NCBI RefSeq assembly: GCF_018361265.1
Contig: NZ_JAFLNH010000001.1
Span: 1,426,001 to 1,490,000, forward strand
Source: Mycobacterium sp. SM1
GTDB taxonomy: Bacteria > Actinomycetota > Actinomycetes > Mycobacteriales > Mycobacteriaceae
Direction: 5' to 3'
DNA: 64,000 bases
In this document: in pieces, positions 1 through 10,423 of the stretch
Position numbering within the stretch: the first letter of the stretch is position 1
How the letters are laid out: each line of letters opens with the position of its first letter
Notes under the pieces: model-generated
The model's database searches: none
What the model saw: the letters and a program-made list of their open reading frames with translations, nothing else
Told to the model about the DNA's origin: nothing
Made by a program: the position numbers and the translations under genes

Positions 1-1
1 G

Positions 2-163
2 GGGCCGGAGCGCAATTACGGGCAGCTCATCGACGCCGCGGCCGCGCTGGCGGCCGAGGGGCTGGATCTGGGCATCGTCTACATCGCGCCCCCACACGAT
101 CCGGCGGTGCTGGAACCACTAGCCGACGCGATCGCCGCTTCCGGGTTGGCTGATCGGCACTGA
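2..163 (+). CDS. 3' end of an unidentified gene (possibly luciferase-like oxidoreductase)
   Basis: The window opens inside this gene. Its last 53 codons are visible and end in TGA at 161-163. The fragment is rich in Ala and Leu and uses G/C strongly at third codon positions, as a real mycobacterial gene does. An alternating helix-strand pattern (an Ala-rich helix, then a strand like GLDLGIVYIAPP, then a second helix) fits the C-terminal end of a TIM-barrel luciferase-like, F420-dependent oxidoreductase. That assignment is an inference from a short fragment. The gene is convergent with gltD. Confidence 0.45.
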   Translation, partial: GPERNYGQLIDAAAALAAEGLDLGIVYIAPPHDPAVLEPLADAIAASGLADRH

Positions 164-561
164 CCCACGATCTGCGCCAACGACCGGTGATCCGCCTATC
201 GAGCGCCTATCCAGCGATTTATCGGTCACAAGATGATAACGTTTTAGCAAAGCATGGGGCCTCTCGGCTACCGGGGTCACATGCCGAAGCGAAGCAATTC
301 CTCAGCCGTGACCAGCCGCTCGTGCTTGGCCGGGAAGCCGCGGCTTTTCACCGGGTGCCGAAACCACGACCAGGCGATTCGTCCCACCCGCGACCGAGGT
401 ATCGGGTTGAAGCGCACGTTCATCACCCCTGCTGTCACTCACCTGAACCCTGGGGTACATTATCGCAGGCCCACCGCCGACCATTAGACACCCATGCCGC
501 TGGCAAACAGCGAAGCGACTCGCCGGGACCTGAGGACGGTGTTTTCGCCCGGTGGTGGCGA
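164..561. other. Intergenic region, no gene seen
   Basis: This is the convergent space between the partial left-edge gene and gltD. Open frames exist on both strands, but none has a convincing start, ribosome binding site or recognisable protein pattern. No strong hairpin terminator was found by eye. Confidence 0.5.
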
Positions 562-2028
562 TCAGCGCAGCGCCACCGTGGTCGGCGTGATCGGGGCCGG
601 TAGCGCGGTGCCGCCCATCAGGTAGCGGTCCACGCTGGCCGCCGCGGCCCGCCCCTCGGCGATCGCCCAGACGATCAGCGATTGGCCCCGGCCCATGTCA
701 CCGGCGACGAACACACCCGGCACCGAGGTGGCAAAGTCGTTGTCGCGGGCGACGGTGCCGCGGTCGGTGAATTGCACCCCGAGGTCGGTGAGCAGGCCCT
801 GCCTTTCCGGGCCGACGAAACCCATCGCCAGCAACACCAGGTCGGCCTCCAGCTCGAAATCGGAGCCGTCGACCTTGACAAAGGCGCCGTTGTCCATCCG
901 CACGTGGTGCGCCTTGAGCGCGGTGACATGCCCGTCGCGGCCGACGAACTCCTCGGTGCTCACCGAGAACACCCGCTCTCCGCCCTCTTCATGCGCCGGT
1001 GACACCCGGTACATCAGCGGATACGTCGGCCACGGGGTGGAGTCCGCGCGGGCGTCCGGGGGGCGCGGCATGATCTCGAACTGGTGCACGCGGATGGCGC
1101 CCTGCCGGTGCGCGGTGCCCAGGCAGTCGGCCCCGGTGTCGCCGCCGCCGATGATGACGACCTTTTTGCCCTTGGCGGTGATCGGCGGCTGGCCGTCGGG
1201 GCCCAACACGTCGTCACCCTGCTGCACCCGATTGGCCCACGGCAGGTACTCCATCGCCTGATGGATGCCGTCCAGCTCGCGGCCCGGGATGGGCAGCTCA
1301 CGCCAGGCGGTCGCGCCACCGGCCAGCAGCACCGCGTCGAACTCGGCACGCAGCTGCGCGGCGGTGATGTCCACCCCGACGTTGACGTTGACGCAAAACC
1401 GGGTGCCTTCGGCCCGCATCTGCTCCAGGCGCCGGTCGAGGTGGCGCTTTTCCATCTTGAACTCGGGGATGCCGTAGCGCAGCAGGCCGCCGATGCGGTC
1501 CGCGCGTTCGAACACGGTCACGCTGTGTCCTGCGCGGGTGAGCTGCTGGGCCGCGGCCAGCCCCGCCGGGCCGGAGCCGACGATCGCCACGCTCTTGCCG
1601 GTCAAGCGGTCCGGCGGCAGCGGTCGCACCCAGCCTTCCTCGAAAGCCTTGTCGATGATCTCCAGCTCGATCTGCTTGATGGTCACCGGATCCTGGTTGA
1701 TCCCGAGCACGCAGGCCGGCTCGCACGGCGCCGGGCAGAGCCGGCCGGTGAAGTCCGGAAAGTTGTTGGTCGCGTGCAACCGCTCGATCGCGTCACGCCA
1801 CCGGCCGCGGCGCACCAGGTCGTTCCACTCCGGGATGAGGTTGCCCAACGGGCATCCGTTGTGGCAGAACGGGATACCACAATCCATGCAGCGGGTTGCC
1901 TGCTGTTGCAGCACGTCACGATCGAAGTCCTCGTATACTTCCCTCCAGTCACGCAGGCGCAACTCGACCGGGCGGCGCCTGGGCAGCTCCCGGTGTGTGT
2001 ACTTCAGAAAGCCCTTCGGGTCAGCCAT
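562..2028 (-). CDS. gltD: Glutamate synthase (NADPH) small subunit
   Basis: Predicted 488-residue small subunit of glutamate synthase. It takes electrons from NADPH through FAD and passes them through iron-sulfur clusters to the GltB subunit, which makes glutamate from glutamine and 2-oxoglutarate in the cytosol. The N-terminal part has the two Cys clusters expected for the [4Fe-4S] centres ([14 protein letters not shown] near residues 47-60, and CPAPCEPAC near 97-105). A dinucleotide-binding [10 protein letters not shown] motif follows near 151, a second site GGGDTGADC lies near 295, and the C-terminal FAD motif is [11 protein letters not shown]. The ATG lies 8 bp inside the end of gltB, so the two are translationally coupled. 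Length and order match Rv3858c-Rv3859c. Confidence 0.97.
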   Translation of the reverse strand: MADPKGFLKYTHRELPRRRPVELRLRDWREVYEDFDRDVLQQQATRCMDCGIPFCHNGCPLGNLIPEWNDLVRRGRWRDAIERLHATNNFPDFTGRLCPAPCEPACVLGINQDPVTIKQIELEIIDKAFEEGWVRPLPPDRLTGKSVAIVGSGPAGLAAAQQLTRAGHSVTVFERADRIGGLLRYGIPEFKMEKRHLDRRLEQMRAEGTRFCVNVNVGVDITAAQLRAEFDAVLLAGGATAWRELPIPGRELDGIHQAMEYLPWANRVQQGDDVLGPDGQPPITAKGKKVVIIGGGDTGADCLGTAHRQGAIRVHQFEIMPRPPDARADSTPWPTYPLMYRVSPAHEEGGERVFSVSTEEFVGRDGHVTALKAHHVRMDNGAFVKVDGSDFELEADLVLLAMGFVGPERQGLLTDLGVQFTDRGTVARDNDFATSVPGVFVAGDMGRGQSLIVWAIAEGRAAAASVDRYLMGGTALPAPITPTTVALR

Positions 2029-5000
2029 GCGCCGCCGCCATCACTGCCTGATCGACGTCGGCTCCGGTGCGCTCGGCCTCGGCGATGGCCTGCAGCACCC
2101 GCTTGTAGTCGCGCGGCATCACCTTCACGAAATGCCGCTGCTGGTGCGCCCAATCGGCCAGGATGCGCTGCCCCACCGCGGAATCGGTGGCATCGACGTG
2201 CGCTTGGATCATGCCGTGCAGCCACTGCAAGTCCTCGGCGTCAAGGCCGTCGAGATCGACCATCTCGGTGTTGAGGTGCACCGGGAACACGCCGTCGGGG
2301 TCGTAGACGTAGGCCACACCACCGGACATCCCGGCCGCGAAGTTACGGCCGGTGCGGCCGAGGATGACGACCCGCCCACCGGTCATGTACTCGCACCCGT
2401 GATCGCCCACACCCTCGACCACCGCGTGCGCCCCGGAGTTGCGCACCGCGAACCGCTCGCCGACCACACCCCGCAGGAAGGCCTCCCCGCTGGTGGCGCC
2501 GAAGAGGATCACGTTGCCGCCGATGATGTTGTCCTCGGCGACGTAGCCCTCCGGAACGTCGTCGGGCGGGCGCACCACGATCCGTCCCCCCGACAATCCC
2601 TTGCCGACATAGTCGTTGGCGTCTCCATAGACCCGAAGCGTGATGCCCCTCGGCACGAACGCGCCAAAGCTGTTGCCCGCGGACCCCTCGAAGGTGATGT
2701 CGATGGTGCCATCCGGCAGGCCCTCGCCCCCATAGGCTTTCGTCACCTCGTGACCGAGCATGGTGCCCACCGCGCGGTTGACGTTGGAGATGGTGGTGGC
2801 GAACCGGACCGGGGTTCCGGAATCCAGCGCCTCGCGGCTCATCACGATCAGCTGCTGGTCCAGCGCCTTGTCCAGGCCGTGGTCCTGGCTGGAGCTGCAG
2901 TAAAGGTCCTGGTTCATAAACGCCGACTCCGGCTCATGCAGTATCGGTCTTAGGTCCAGCTTGTGAGCCTTCCAATGCTCCTGCGCCGCGCTGATGTCCA
3001 GCGACCCCACCTGCCCCACCGCCTCGTTGAGCGTGCGGAACCCTAGCTGCGCCAAGTATTCCCGAACTTCCTCGGCGATGAACATGAAGAAGTTCTCCAC
3101 GAACTCCGGCTTGCCGGTGAATCGCTCGCGCAGCACCGGGTTCTGGGTGGCGACCCCCACAGGGCAGGTGTCCAAATGGCACACCCGCATCATGACGCAG
3201 CCGGAGACCACCAGCGGCGCGGTCGCGAAGCCGAATTCCTCGGCACCCAGCAGCGCGGCGATCATCACGTCGCGCCCGGTCTTGAGCTGGCCGTCAACCT
3301 GAACCACGATCCGGTCGCGTAACCCGTTGAGCAGCAGCGTCTGCTGGGTTTCGGCCAGGCCCAGCTCCCACGGCGCCCCGGCATGCTTCATCGACGTCAG
3401 CGGGGTGGCCCCGGTGCCGCCGTCGTGGCCGGAGATCAGCACCACATCGGCGTGCGCCTTGGACACCCCCGCGGCCACGGTGCCCACGCCGATCTCCGAG
3501 ACCAGCTTGACGTGAATCCTGGCCGCCGGGTTGGCGTTCTTCAGGTCGTAGATCAGCTGCGCCAGATCCTCGATGGAGTAGATGTCGTGGTGCGGCGGCG
3601 GTGAGATCAGCCCCACACCGGGCGTGGAATGGCGCACCTCAGCGATCCATGGGTACACCTTTGCGCCCGGAAGCTGGCCGCCCTCACCGGGTTTGGCGCC
3701 CTGAGCCATCTTGATCTGCAGGTCCGTGCAGTTCGTCAGGTAATGTGAGGTGACCCCGAAGCGCGCGGAGGCCACCTGCTTGATCGCGCTGCGGCGCCAG
3801 TCGCCATTCGCGTCGCGCTCATAGCGGCTGGCGTGCTCGCCGCCCTCGCCGCAGTTCGAGCGGGCGCCCAGCCGATTCATCGCGATGGCCAGCGTCTCGT
3901 GCGCCTCGGCGGAGATCGAGCCATAGCTCATCGCTCCCGTCGCGAAGCGTTTGACGATCTCGCTGGCCGGCTCCACCTCTTCCAGCGGGACCGGTGGGCG
4001 CACACCGAGTTTGAATTTCAGCAGGCCGCGCAGGCACGCCATCCGCTCACTCTGGTCGTCGACCAGGCGGGTGTATTCCTTGAAGATCCGATACTGCCCG
4101 GTGCGGGTGGAGTGCTGCAGCTTGAAAACGGTTTCCGGGTTGAACAGGTGATACTCGCCCTCCCGGCGCCACTGGTATTCCCCGCCGACCTCCAGCTCGC
4201 GGTGCGCGCGCTCGGCGGGCCGGTCGGTGAACGCGAGCGCGTGCCGCGCGGCGACGTCGGCGGCGATGTCGTCGAGCGTGATCCCGCCGGTGGGGCAGGA
4301 AAGGCCGGTGAAGTATTCGTCGAGCACCTCCTGGGAGATGCCGACCGCCTGGAACAGCTGCGCGCCGGTGTAGGACGCCAGCGTCGAGATGCCCATCTTG
4401 GACATGACCTTCAGCACACCCTTGCACGCGGCCTTGATGTAGTTCTGCAGCGCGCGCTCGCGGTCGATGCCCTCGAGCACACCGCGGTCGAGCATGTCCT
4501 CGATCGACTCGAACGCCATGTACGGGTTGATCGCCGCCGCGCCGAAGCCGCACAGCATGGCCATATGGTGCACCTCGCGCGCGTCACCCGACTCGACCAC
4601 CAGTCCGACTTGGGTGCGCAGCCGCTCCCGCACCAGGTGGTGGTGCACCGCGGAGACGGCCAGCAGGGACGGGATAGGAGCCAGCCGCTCGTCGGACTCG
4701 CGGTCGGAGAGGATGATGATCCGGGCCCCCTCGGCGATCGCCGCGGCTGCCTGCGCGCGCACCGCATCCAGCGCGGCGCGCAGGCCCGCGCCGCCGTCGG
4801 CCACCGGGTACAGACACCGGATCACCGTGGACCGCAGGCCGTGCCGGCGCCCGTTGACTATCGCGTCCGGGTCGAGATTGACCAGTTTCGCCAGCTCGTG
4901 GTTGCGCAGGATGGGCTGCTTCAGCACGATCTGGCGGCAGGAATTCTCGTCGGGGTTGAGCAGGTCGCCCTCGGGGCCGACCGTGCCCTGCAGGCTGGTC

Positions 5001-6616
5001 ACCACCTCTTCGCGGATGGCGTCCAGCGGCGGGTTTGTCACCTGGGCGAACAGCTGGTGGAAATAGTCGTACAGCATCCGGGGACGCTGCGAGAGCACCG
5101 CGACCGGGGTGTCGGTGCCCATCGACCCGATCGGCTCGGCGCCGCTGCGGGCCATCGGCGCCACCAACAGGTTGAGCTCCTCGTAGGTGTAGCCGAAAAC
5201 CAGTTGCCGCAACACAACTCGGTGGTGTGGCATCCGCACGTAGTTACCCTGCGGCAGGTCCTCGAGGGGGATCAGGCCGTTGTCCAGCCACTCTTGATAG
5301 GGATGCTGGGCCGCCAGTTCGGCCTTGATCTCCTCGTCGGAGACGATGCGGCCCTGCGCGGTGTCGACCAAAAACATCCGGCCCGGCTGCAGCCGCATCC
5401 GGCGAATCACCTTGGACGGATGAAACGCCGGGTCGCTGTCGAGCACCCCGGCCTCGGAGGCCATCACAACCAGGCCGTCGTCGGTGACCCAAATCCGGGA
5501 CGGGCGCAGGCCGTTGCGGTCGAGCACCGCGCCCACCACGGTGCCGTCGGTGAACGTCATCGACGCGGGGCCGTCCCAGGGTTCCATCAGCGACGCGTGG
5601 TACTGATAGAAGGCGCGCCGCGCGGGATCCATCGACTCGTGGCGCTCCCAGGCCTCGGGGATCATCATCAGCACCGCGTGAGCCAGGCTGCGCCCGCCCA
5701 GGTGCAGGAACTCCACCACCTCGTCGAAGCGCGCCGTGTCGGAGCCTCCGCGGGTGCAGATCGGGAACAGCTTGTGCACGTCGTCGTGGGAGCCGAAGAT
5801 GTCGGTCTTGATCAACGCTTCGCGGGCCCGCATCCAGTTCTCGTTGCCCGTGACGGTGTTGATCTCGCCGTTGTGGGCGATCCGCCGGTACGGATGGGCC
5901 AGCGGCCACGACGGGAAGGTGTTCGTGGAAAACCGGGAGTGCACCAGGCCCAGCGCGCTGATCAGCCGCTCGTCTTGCAGGTCGAGGTAGAACGCCTTTA
6001 GCTGCGGGGTGGTCAGCATCCCCTTGTAGACGAACGTCTGGCCGGAAAGGCTTGGGAAATAGACGGTTTCGCGGCCCGGTCCATCTTGTCCGGGGCCTTT
6101 TGTGCCGAGTTCGTGCTCGGCGCGCTTGCGCACCACATAGGCCCGCCGCTCCAAGCGCATGCCCGAGGCGCCGGCGATGAACAGCTGGCGGAAGGTGGGC
6201 ATGGCGTCACGGGACAGCGCGCCCAGCGACGAGTCGTCGACGGGCACCTCCCGCCAGCCGAGCACCTGCAGACCCTCGGCCTCGACGATCTTTTCCACAG
6301 CCGCGCAGGCCGCTGCGGCATCCTTGGACGACTGCGGCAGGAACGCGATGCCGGTGGCGTAGCTGCCCCGCTCCGGCAGCTCGAAGTCGACCACGCAGCG
6401 CAGGAATTCGTCGGGAACCTGGATCAGGATGCCGGCGCCGTCACCGCTGTGCGGCTCGGCGCCCTGGGCGCCGCGGTGCTCGAGGTTGAGCAGCGCGGTG
6501 ATCGCCTTGTCCACGATGTCGCGGCTGCGGCGACCGTGCATGTCGACAACCATGGCAACCCCGCACGAGTCGTGCTCGAATGCGGGGTTGTATAGTCCGA
6601 CGCGGTTGGGCGCCAT
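2021..6616 (-). CDS. gltB: Glutamate synthase large subunit
   Basis: Predicted 1531-residue large subunit (about 1527 in M. tuberculosis Rv3859c). Domains in order: a class II glutamine amidotransferase with its nucleophile Cys at residue 18 in EHDSCGVAM, a central domain, the FMN-binding synthase barrel (the GGTGATPL region and the cluster-type Cys run [13 protein letters not shown]), and a C-terminal GXGXG beta-helix domain. I chose the ATG at 6616 because it starts the conserved N-terminus just ahead of the catalytic Cys and has GTGAGG directly upstream. The open frame runs on to 6820, but that extension looks non-coding. It forms an operon with gltD. The upstream side faces a 1-kb gap that borders the inverted ESX-1 block. 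Confidence 0.97.
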   Translation of the reverse strand: MAPNRVGLYNPAFEHDSCGVAMVVDMHGRRSRDIVDKAITALLNLEHRGAQGAEPHSGDGAGILIQVPDEFLRCVVDFELPERGSYATGIAFLPQSSKDAAAACAAVEKIVEAEGLQVLGWREVPVDDSSLGALSRDAMPTFRQLFIAGASGMRLERRAYVVRKRAEHELGTKGPGQDGPGRETVYFPSLSGQTFVYKGMLTTPQLKAFYLDLQDERLISALGLVHSRFSTNTFPSWPLAHPYRRIAHNGEINTVTGNENWMRAREALIKTDIFGSHDDVHKLFPICTRGGSDTARFDEVVEFLHLGGRSLAHAVLMMIPEAWERHESMDPARRAFYQYHASLMEPWDGPASMTFTDGTVVGAVLDRNGLRPSRIWVTDDGLVVMASEAGVLDSDPAFHPSKVIRRMRLQPGRMFLVDTAQGRIVSDEEIKAELAAQHPYQEWLDNGLIPLEDLPQGNYVRMPHHRVVLRQLVFGYTYEELNLLVAPMARSGAEPIGSMGTDTPVAVLSQRPRMLYDYFHQLFAQVTNPPLDAIREEVVTSLQGTVGPEGDLLNPDENSCRQIVLKQPILRNHELAKLVNLDPDAIVNGRRHGLRSTVIRCLYPVADGGAGLRAALDAVRAQAAAAIAEGARIIILSDRESDERLAPIPSLLAVSAVHHHLVRERLRTQVGLVVESGDAREVHHMAMLCGFGAAAINPYMAFESIEDMLDRGVLEGIDRERALQNYIKAACKGVLKVMSKMGISTLASYTGAQLFQAVGISQEVLDEYFTGLSCPTGGITLDDIAADVAARHALAFTDRPAERAHRELEVGGEYQWRREGEYHLFNPETVFKLQHSTRTGQYRIFKEYTRLVDDQSERMACLRGLLKFKLGVRPPVPLEEVEPASEIVKRFATGAMSYGSISAEAHETLAIAMNRLGARSNCGEGGEHASRYERDANGDWRRSAIKQVASARFGVTSHYLTNCTDLQIKMAQGAKPGEGGQLPGAKVYPWIAEVRHSTPGVGLISPPPHHDIYSIEDLAQLIYDLKNANPAARIHVKLVSEIGVGTVAAGVSKAHADVVLISGHDGGTGATPLTSMKHAGAPWELGLAETQQTLLLNGLRDRIVVQVDGQLKTGRDVMIAALLGAEEFGFATAPLVVSGCVMMRVCHLDTCPVGVATQNPVLRERFTGKPEFVENFFMFIAEEVREYLAQLGFRTLNEAVGQVGSLDISAAQEHWKAHKLDLRPILHEPESAFMNQDLYCSSSQDHGLDKALDQQLIVMSREALDSGTPVRFATTISNVNRAVGTMLGHEVTKAYGGEGLPDGTIDITFEGSAGNSFGAFVPRGITLRVYGDANDYVGKGLSGGRIVVRPPDDVPEGYVAEDNIIGGNVILFGATSGEAFLRGVVGERFAVRNSGAHAVVEGVGDHGCEYMTGGRVVILGRTGRNFAAGMSGGVAYVYDPDGVFPVHLNTEMVDLDGLDAEDLQWLHGMIQAHVDATDSAVGQRILADWAHQQRHFVKVMPRDYKRVLQAIAEAERTGADVDQAVMAAAHG

Positions 6617-7660
6617 CCTCACCTGACCCTTCACCAGATGTTCTGCGTGGCATATGAACGGCTCCGCCGGAGCCGCGCCCTGGGGGTTTGCGGGCCCGGC
6701 CCCGCCGGTCTTGTCGACATCGGCTCGCCACGTGGCGACGATCCGGTCAGGGGATTCGCCCGCGCGCCGTTGAACGGTGGCCCTGTGCCCGTCTCGACAA
6801 GTCGTAAAACGATATGCCAAAAACCGCCCGACATGCCAACTTAGTTATCCTAACTCACCTGCTGGGGGTCGCCGGCGCCCGCTGGATCGGGCGGGCACCC
6901 AGCGTGCCGTGTCTCCTTGTACGCCTTGATGTTTGCCGTTGGCGGCGGTCACCATGCCAATGGCCGGTGTGTGGGCGTTGATCGCCGCGACCGTCCAGCG
7001 GGTTTGCTGCACTCGTCGCGCCGGGAATCGCCGCGGGCGTCGTGTGGGGCGCAGGGCCCTGAAATACCGGGAGGTAATTCACTATATGCCGTGGTAGCGA
7101 TCCCGACGGCACTCGACGCCTCGCCGGCCGGGGCATACCGGCGATGCTCGGCAGCACCGCCGAAGAGTTTGCAAAAAGTTGATCAGATTCTTAATGAAGA
7201 CGGCTGCGCCACCAACACGGCGCCCCTCGGGAGATGCGCTGCGGGCGGCGGGCTTGGCCCACGTCGCGCCCGCGTCAGGTGCCACATCGACAATAGAGCC
7301 AAATGCACAGGGGTACATACACTTTGGCATACACTTTGGCCACTTTCGCAAACGTTGGGGTGCTGGCATGCGACGGACGTGGGAATGGGCCGGGTCGTCT
7401 CGGACGGCTCGCGCGCCGGCGGCGTCGCCGACAATGGCGCCGCTTGAGGGGCCGAGCACTCCCTAAGATGGCGGCGAGGGAACCCCGCTCCCGCCCAGAA
7501 AAACCGGAACGGCCCTGCTCAGCGCAACCTTAGGATTAGCTCTGATGCACGCGGGTCGTCCGGGGTGAGAAAATGCGCTGTCGACTCGCTGACCCGCGGA
7601 TTGCCTCGGGTGAAAGGATGCGCTCTGACCAGGCCGGTCGATGGAAGGGGTGGTCGCGCA
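6617..7660. other. 1-kb intergenic region between gltB and mycP1
   Basis: This divergent region should hold the promoters of gltBD (leftward) and of mycP1-eccE1-espB-espL (rightward). I see no convincing gene. In M. tuberculosis, Rv3860, Rv3861 and whiB6 occupy the space to the right of gltB, and none of them is here. The region contains a perfect tandem 12-bp repeat at 7316-7339. It must contain the left breakpoint of the ESX-1 block inversion. Confidence 0.6.
7316..7339. repeat. Perfect tandem 12-bp repeat
   Basis: Two adjacent copies of CATACACTTTGG lie in the gltB-mycP1 intergenic region, about 320 bp ahead of the mycP1 start. The tract is AT-rich compared with its surroundings and could be a regulator binding site. 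Function is unknown. Confidence 0.6.
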
Positions 7661-9007
7661 ATGCGCCGTGTCGGGGTGTTGCTGGCGGCGGTGACGCTGA
7701 CGTTGCTGAGCGCGCCGCCTGCCCTGGCGATCGCCCCGCCGGTGATCGATCCGGGCAAGGTGCCGCCGGACACGACGGGGCCGGACCAGCCGATGGAACA
7801 GCGTCGTGTCTGCTCGGTGCCCACCTCGTTCCCGAATTCGAATTTCGCCGATCCGCCCTGGGCTAACAGCTACCTGCAGGTCAGCGAGGCCCAGAAGTTC
7901 GCGACCGGGGCCGGCGTGACCGTCGCCGTGATTGACACCGGAGTGAACGCCTCCCCCCGGGTGCCCGCGGAGCCCGGCGGAGACTTCGTTGACAAGGCCG
8001 GCAACGGCCTCTCCGACTGCGACGCCCACGGCACGCTCACCGCGTCGATCATCGCCGGCCGGCCCGCACCCACCGACGCGTTCGTCGGGGTGGCACCCGA
8101 CGCGCGGCTGATCTCACTGCGCCAGACATCGGAGGCGTTTCAGCCGGTCGGCGCGCGAATCGACCCGAACGACCCCAACACCACGCAGACCGCCGGGTCT
8201 ATCCGTAGCCTGGCGCGCGCTTTGGTGCATGCCGCCAATCTCGGGGCCGGCGTGATCAACATCAGCGAATCGGCCTGCTACAAGGTGACCAGGCCAATCG
8301 ATGAGTCCATGCTGGGCGCGGCCGTCAACTACGCGGTCAATGTCAAAAACGCCGTGGTCATTGTCGCGGCCGGAAACACCGGCCAGGATTGCACGCAGAA
8401 CCCGCCGCCTGATCCGGCCGTGCCCTCCGATCCGCGCGGCTGGAAGCAGGTCCAGACGATCGTCACCCCGGCCTGGTACGACCCGTTGGTGCTCACCGTC
8501 GGAAGCATCGGCAAGAGCGGGGCGCCCAGCAGCTTCTCGATGCACGGCCCATGGCTGGGCGCCGCCGCGCCCGGGGAGGACATCATCGCGCTCGGCTATG
8601 ACGGGGCGCCGGTCAACGCGTTGCAGGGCCCGGACGGGCTGATCCCGATTGCCGGGACGTCATTTTCCGCGGCGTATGTGTCCGGGCTGGCCGCGTTGCT
8701 ACGCCAGCGCTTTCCCGACATGACGCCGGCTCAGATCATCAATCGGATCACCGCTAGCGCGCGCCACCCGGGTGGCGGTGTGGACAACGTGGTCGGCGCC
8801 GGCGTCATCGACCCGGTGGCCGCCTTGACGTGGGACATCCCGCCCGGGCCGGCCAAGGTCCCCTATCAGGTCAAGCAGCTTCCGCCGCCGGTGCGCATCC
8901 CGCCGCCCGACCGTGGGCCGATCACCATGGTGGTCGTGGCGGGTATCGGCGTCGCTTTCGTGTTAGGGCTCGGGGCGCTGGCCCGACGAGCGTTAAAGCG
9001 CCGATGA
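7661..9007 (+). CDS. mycP1: Mycosin-1, ESX-1 membrane-anchored subtilisin-like protease
   Basis: Predicted 448-residue mycosin (Rv3883c is 446). It starts with a signal peptide (hydrophobic core VLLAAVTLTLLSAPPALA) and a subtilase domain. The catalytic residues are visible: Asp in VIDTGVN, His in DCDAHGT and Ser in GTSFSAAY. The oxyanion Asn lies in AAGNTG. A Pro-rich linker precedes the C-terminal transmembrane helix (MVVVAGIGVAFVLGLGA) and a short basic tail. Known mycosins sit on the periplasmic face of the ESX complex, stabilise it, and MycP1 cleaves EspB. The start at 7661 is chosen for GGAAGGGG upstream and for placing the signal peptide at the N-terminus. The stop overlaps the eccE1 start (ATGA). 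Confidence 0.96.
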   Translation: MRRVGVLLAAVTLTLLSAPPALAIAPPVIDPGKVPPDTTGPDQPMEQRRVCSVPTSFPNSNFADPPWANSYLQVSEAQKFATGAGVTVAVIDTGVNASPRVPAEPGGDFVDKAGNGLSDCDAHGTLTASIIAGRPAPTDAFVGVAPDARLISLRQTSEAFQPVGARIDPNDPNTTQTAGSIRSLARALVHAANLGAGVINISESACYKVTRPIDESMLGAAVNYAVNVKNAVVIVAAGNTGQDCTQNPPPDPAVPSDPRGWKQVQTIVTPAWYDPLVLTVGSIGKSGAPSSFSMHGPWLGAAAPGEDIIALGYDGAPVNALQGPDGLIPIAGTSFSAAYVSGLAALLRQRFPDMTPAQIINRITASARHPGGGVDNVVGAGVIDPVAALTWDIPPGPAKVPYQVKQLPPPVRIPPPDRGPITMVVVAGIGVAFVLGLGALARRALKRR

Positions 9008-10392
9008 GGGGCACACTGGGTCTGCGGTTCACCACCGGGCACGCCGTGTGGGCGGCGGTCCTGGCGCCGGCGTGCGTCACGTTGGGCATGAGCCTCGGAT
9101 ACCCGTGGATCGGCGTAGCACTCGCGGTCGCGACGGTGCTCGCCGCCCTGGTAGCCATCCGTGGTCGGCGCTTGACGGGGTGGATAGCGGCGATGTACTC
9201 CTGGCGGCGGCGGCACCGCAACCCCCCAGACCCCCCGTCGGAACCCGCGGTGGGCGCGACGGTGATGCCCGGCGACCATGTGGCGGTCCGCTGGCAGCGC
9301 GACACCTTGGTCTCGCTCATCGAGCTGATTCCCCGGCCGTTCACGCCCACGGTCGTCGTGGGTGGCGCAGCCCACACCGACGACGTGCTGGACACCCGGC
9401 TGGTGGAAGAGCTGATTGCGGCGCACTGCCCCGACCTGGAGGCGGATGTGGTGTCAGCCGGTTACCGAGTCGGCAAGACCGCGCCGCCGAACTTGATCGG
9501 CTTGTACCAGCAGGTCGTCGGGCCCGCTCCCGCCCCGGCGAACCGCCGGACCTGGATCGTGCTGCGGGCCGACCCGGGGCGCACCCGTAAATCGGCGCAG
9601 CGGCGTGAGGCCGGCGTCGCCGGGCTGGCCCGCTATCTGGTGGCCTCGACGACACGAATCGCGGATCAGCTGGCCAGCCACGGCATCGACGCGCGGTGCG
9701 GACGAAGCTTCGACAATTTCGATCAGGCCACCGCGATCGGCTTCGAAAAAGAGACGTGGTCGGCGATCAAGGGCCGCAGCGCGTTCACGGTCGCCTACAA
9801 CGCGCCCGGTGGCCCCGACGCGTGGTGGTCGGCGCGGGCCGACCACACCATCACCAGGGTCCGTCTCGTACCGGGCATGGCGCCGCGGTCGACGGTGTTG
9901 CTCACGACGCTGGCCAAACCTAAAACACCACACGGGTTTTCCTGCCTGTTCGGCGGGCAGCGCGCCGCGCTGGAGGGTCAGACCCCGGTCAGCGACCGTC
10001 ATCACCAACTGCCGATCGGGTCGGCGGGTGTGCTCATCGGGGAGACCACCGACCGCTACCCGGTGTATATGCCGTTCGACGACGTCGACGCGAGCATCAA
10101 CCTGGGCGATGCGCAGCTCTTTACCCAATTCGTGGTGCGGTCGGCGGCCGCGGGTGCGACGGTCGTTCTTGAACAGCGGTTTCGGGAGTTCGCCAGCTAC
10201 ATCAACGCTCGCATCGGGCGGGTCAACAAGGTGGTGTGGCCGAATGCGACGACCTATATCGGCCCGCACCCGGGTGTTGGACGCGTTATTCTGCGGCACA
10301 ACTTCGTCGACACGCCGCGCCATCGTCAGCTGCCGATACGGTTGATCCACCCGCGTGAGGAAAGCCGCTTTCAGACCGCGCTGGAGCACTGA
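9004..10392 (+). CDS. eccE1: ESX-1 core component EccE1
   Basis: Predicted 462 residues, the same length as Rv3882c. Two N-terminal transmembrane helices are visible (around AVWAAVLAPACVTLGMSLGY and GVALAVATVLAALVAI), followed by a large soluble domain predicted to be periplasmic. EccE is the peripheral subunit of the ESX membrane complex, is stabilised by the mycosin, and is needed for secretion. The ATG overlaps the mycP1 stop codon, so the two are translationally coupled, as in M. tuberculosis. The gene precedes espB by 31 bp. Confidence 0.95.
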   Translation: MRGTLGLRFTTGHAVWAAVLAPACVTLGMSLGYPWIGVALAVATVLAALVAIRGRRLTGWIAAMYSWRRRHRNPPDPPSEPAVGATVMPGDHVAVRWQRDTLVSLIELIPRPFTPTVVVGGAAHTDDVLDTRLVEELIAAHCPDLEADVVSAGYRVGKTAPPNLIGLYQQVVGPAPAPANRRTWIVLRADPGRTRKSAQRREAGVAGLARYLVASTTRIADQLASHGIDARCGRSFDNFDQATAIGFEKETWSAIKGRSAFTVAYNAPGGPDAWWSARADHTITRVRLVPGMAPRSTVLLTTLAKPKTPHGFSCLFGGQRAALEGQTPVSDRHHQLPIGSAGVLIGETTDRYPVYMPFDDVDASINLGDAQLFTQFVVRSAAAGATVVLEQRFREFASYINARIGRVNKVVWPNATTYIGPHPGVGRVILRHNFVDTPRHRQLPIRLIHPREESRFQTALEH

Positions 10393-10423
10393 CACTGGAG
10401 CACTGACAGGAAAAGGATTCGCG

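Noticed and set aside
164..561. A small plus-strand gene at 187-603
   Set aside because: It has no ribosome site or recognisable motif, and it runs into gltD on the other strand.
1084..2274. Long plus-strand open frames opposite gltD and gltB (also 3833-6001)
   Set aside because: They are antisense shadows of well-conserved genes in high-GC DNA. Their translations are Arg/His-rich with no motif.
6855..7459. Rv3860/Rv3861 equivalents in the gltB-mycP1 gap
   Set aside because: The minus-strand frames are Arg/Pro/Ala-rich and do not resemble those genes. No start is supported.
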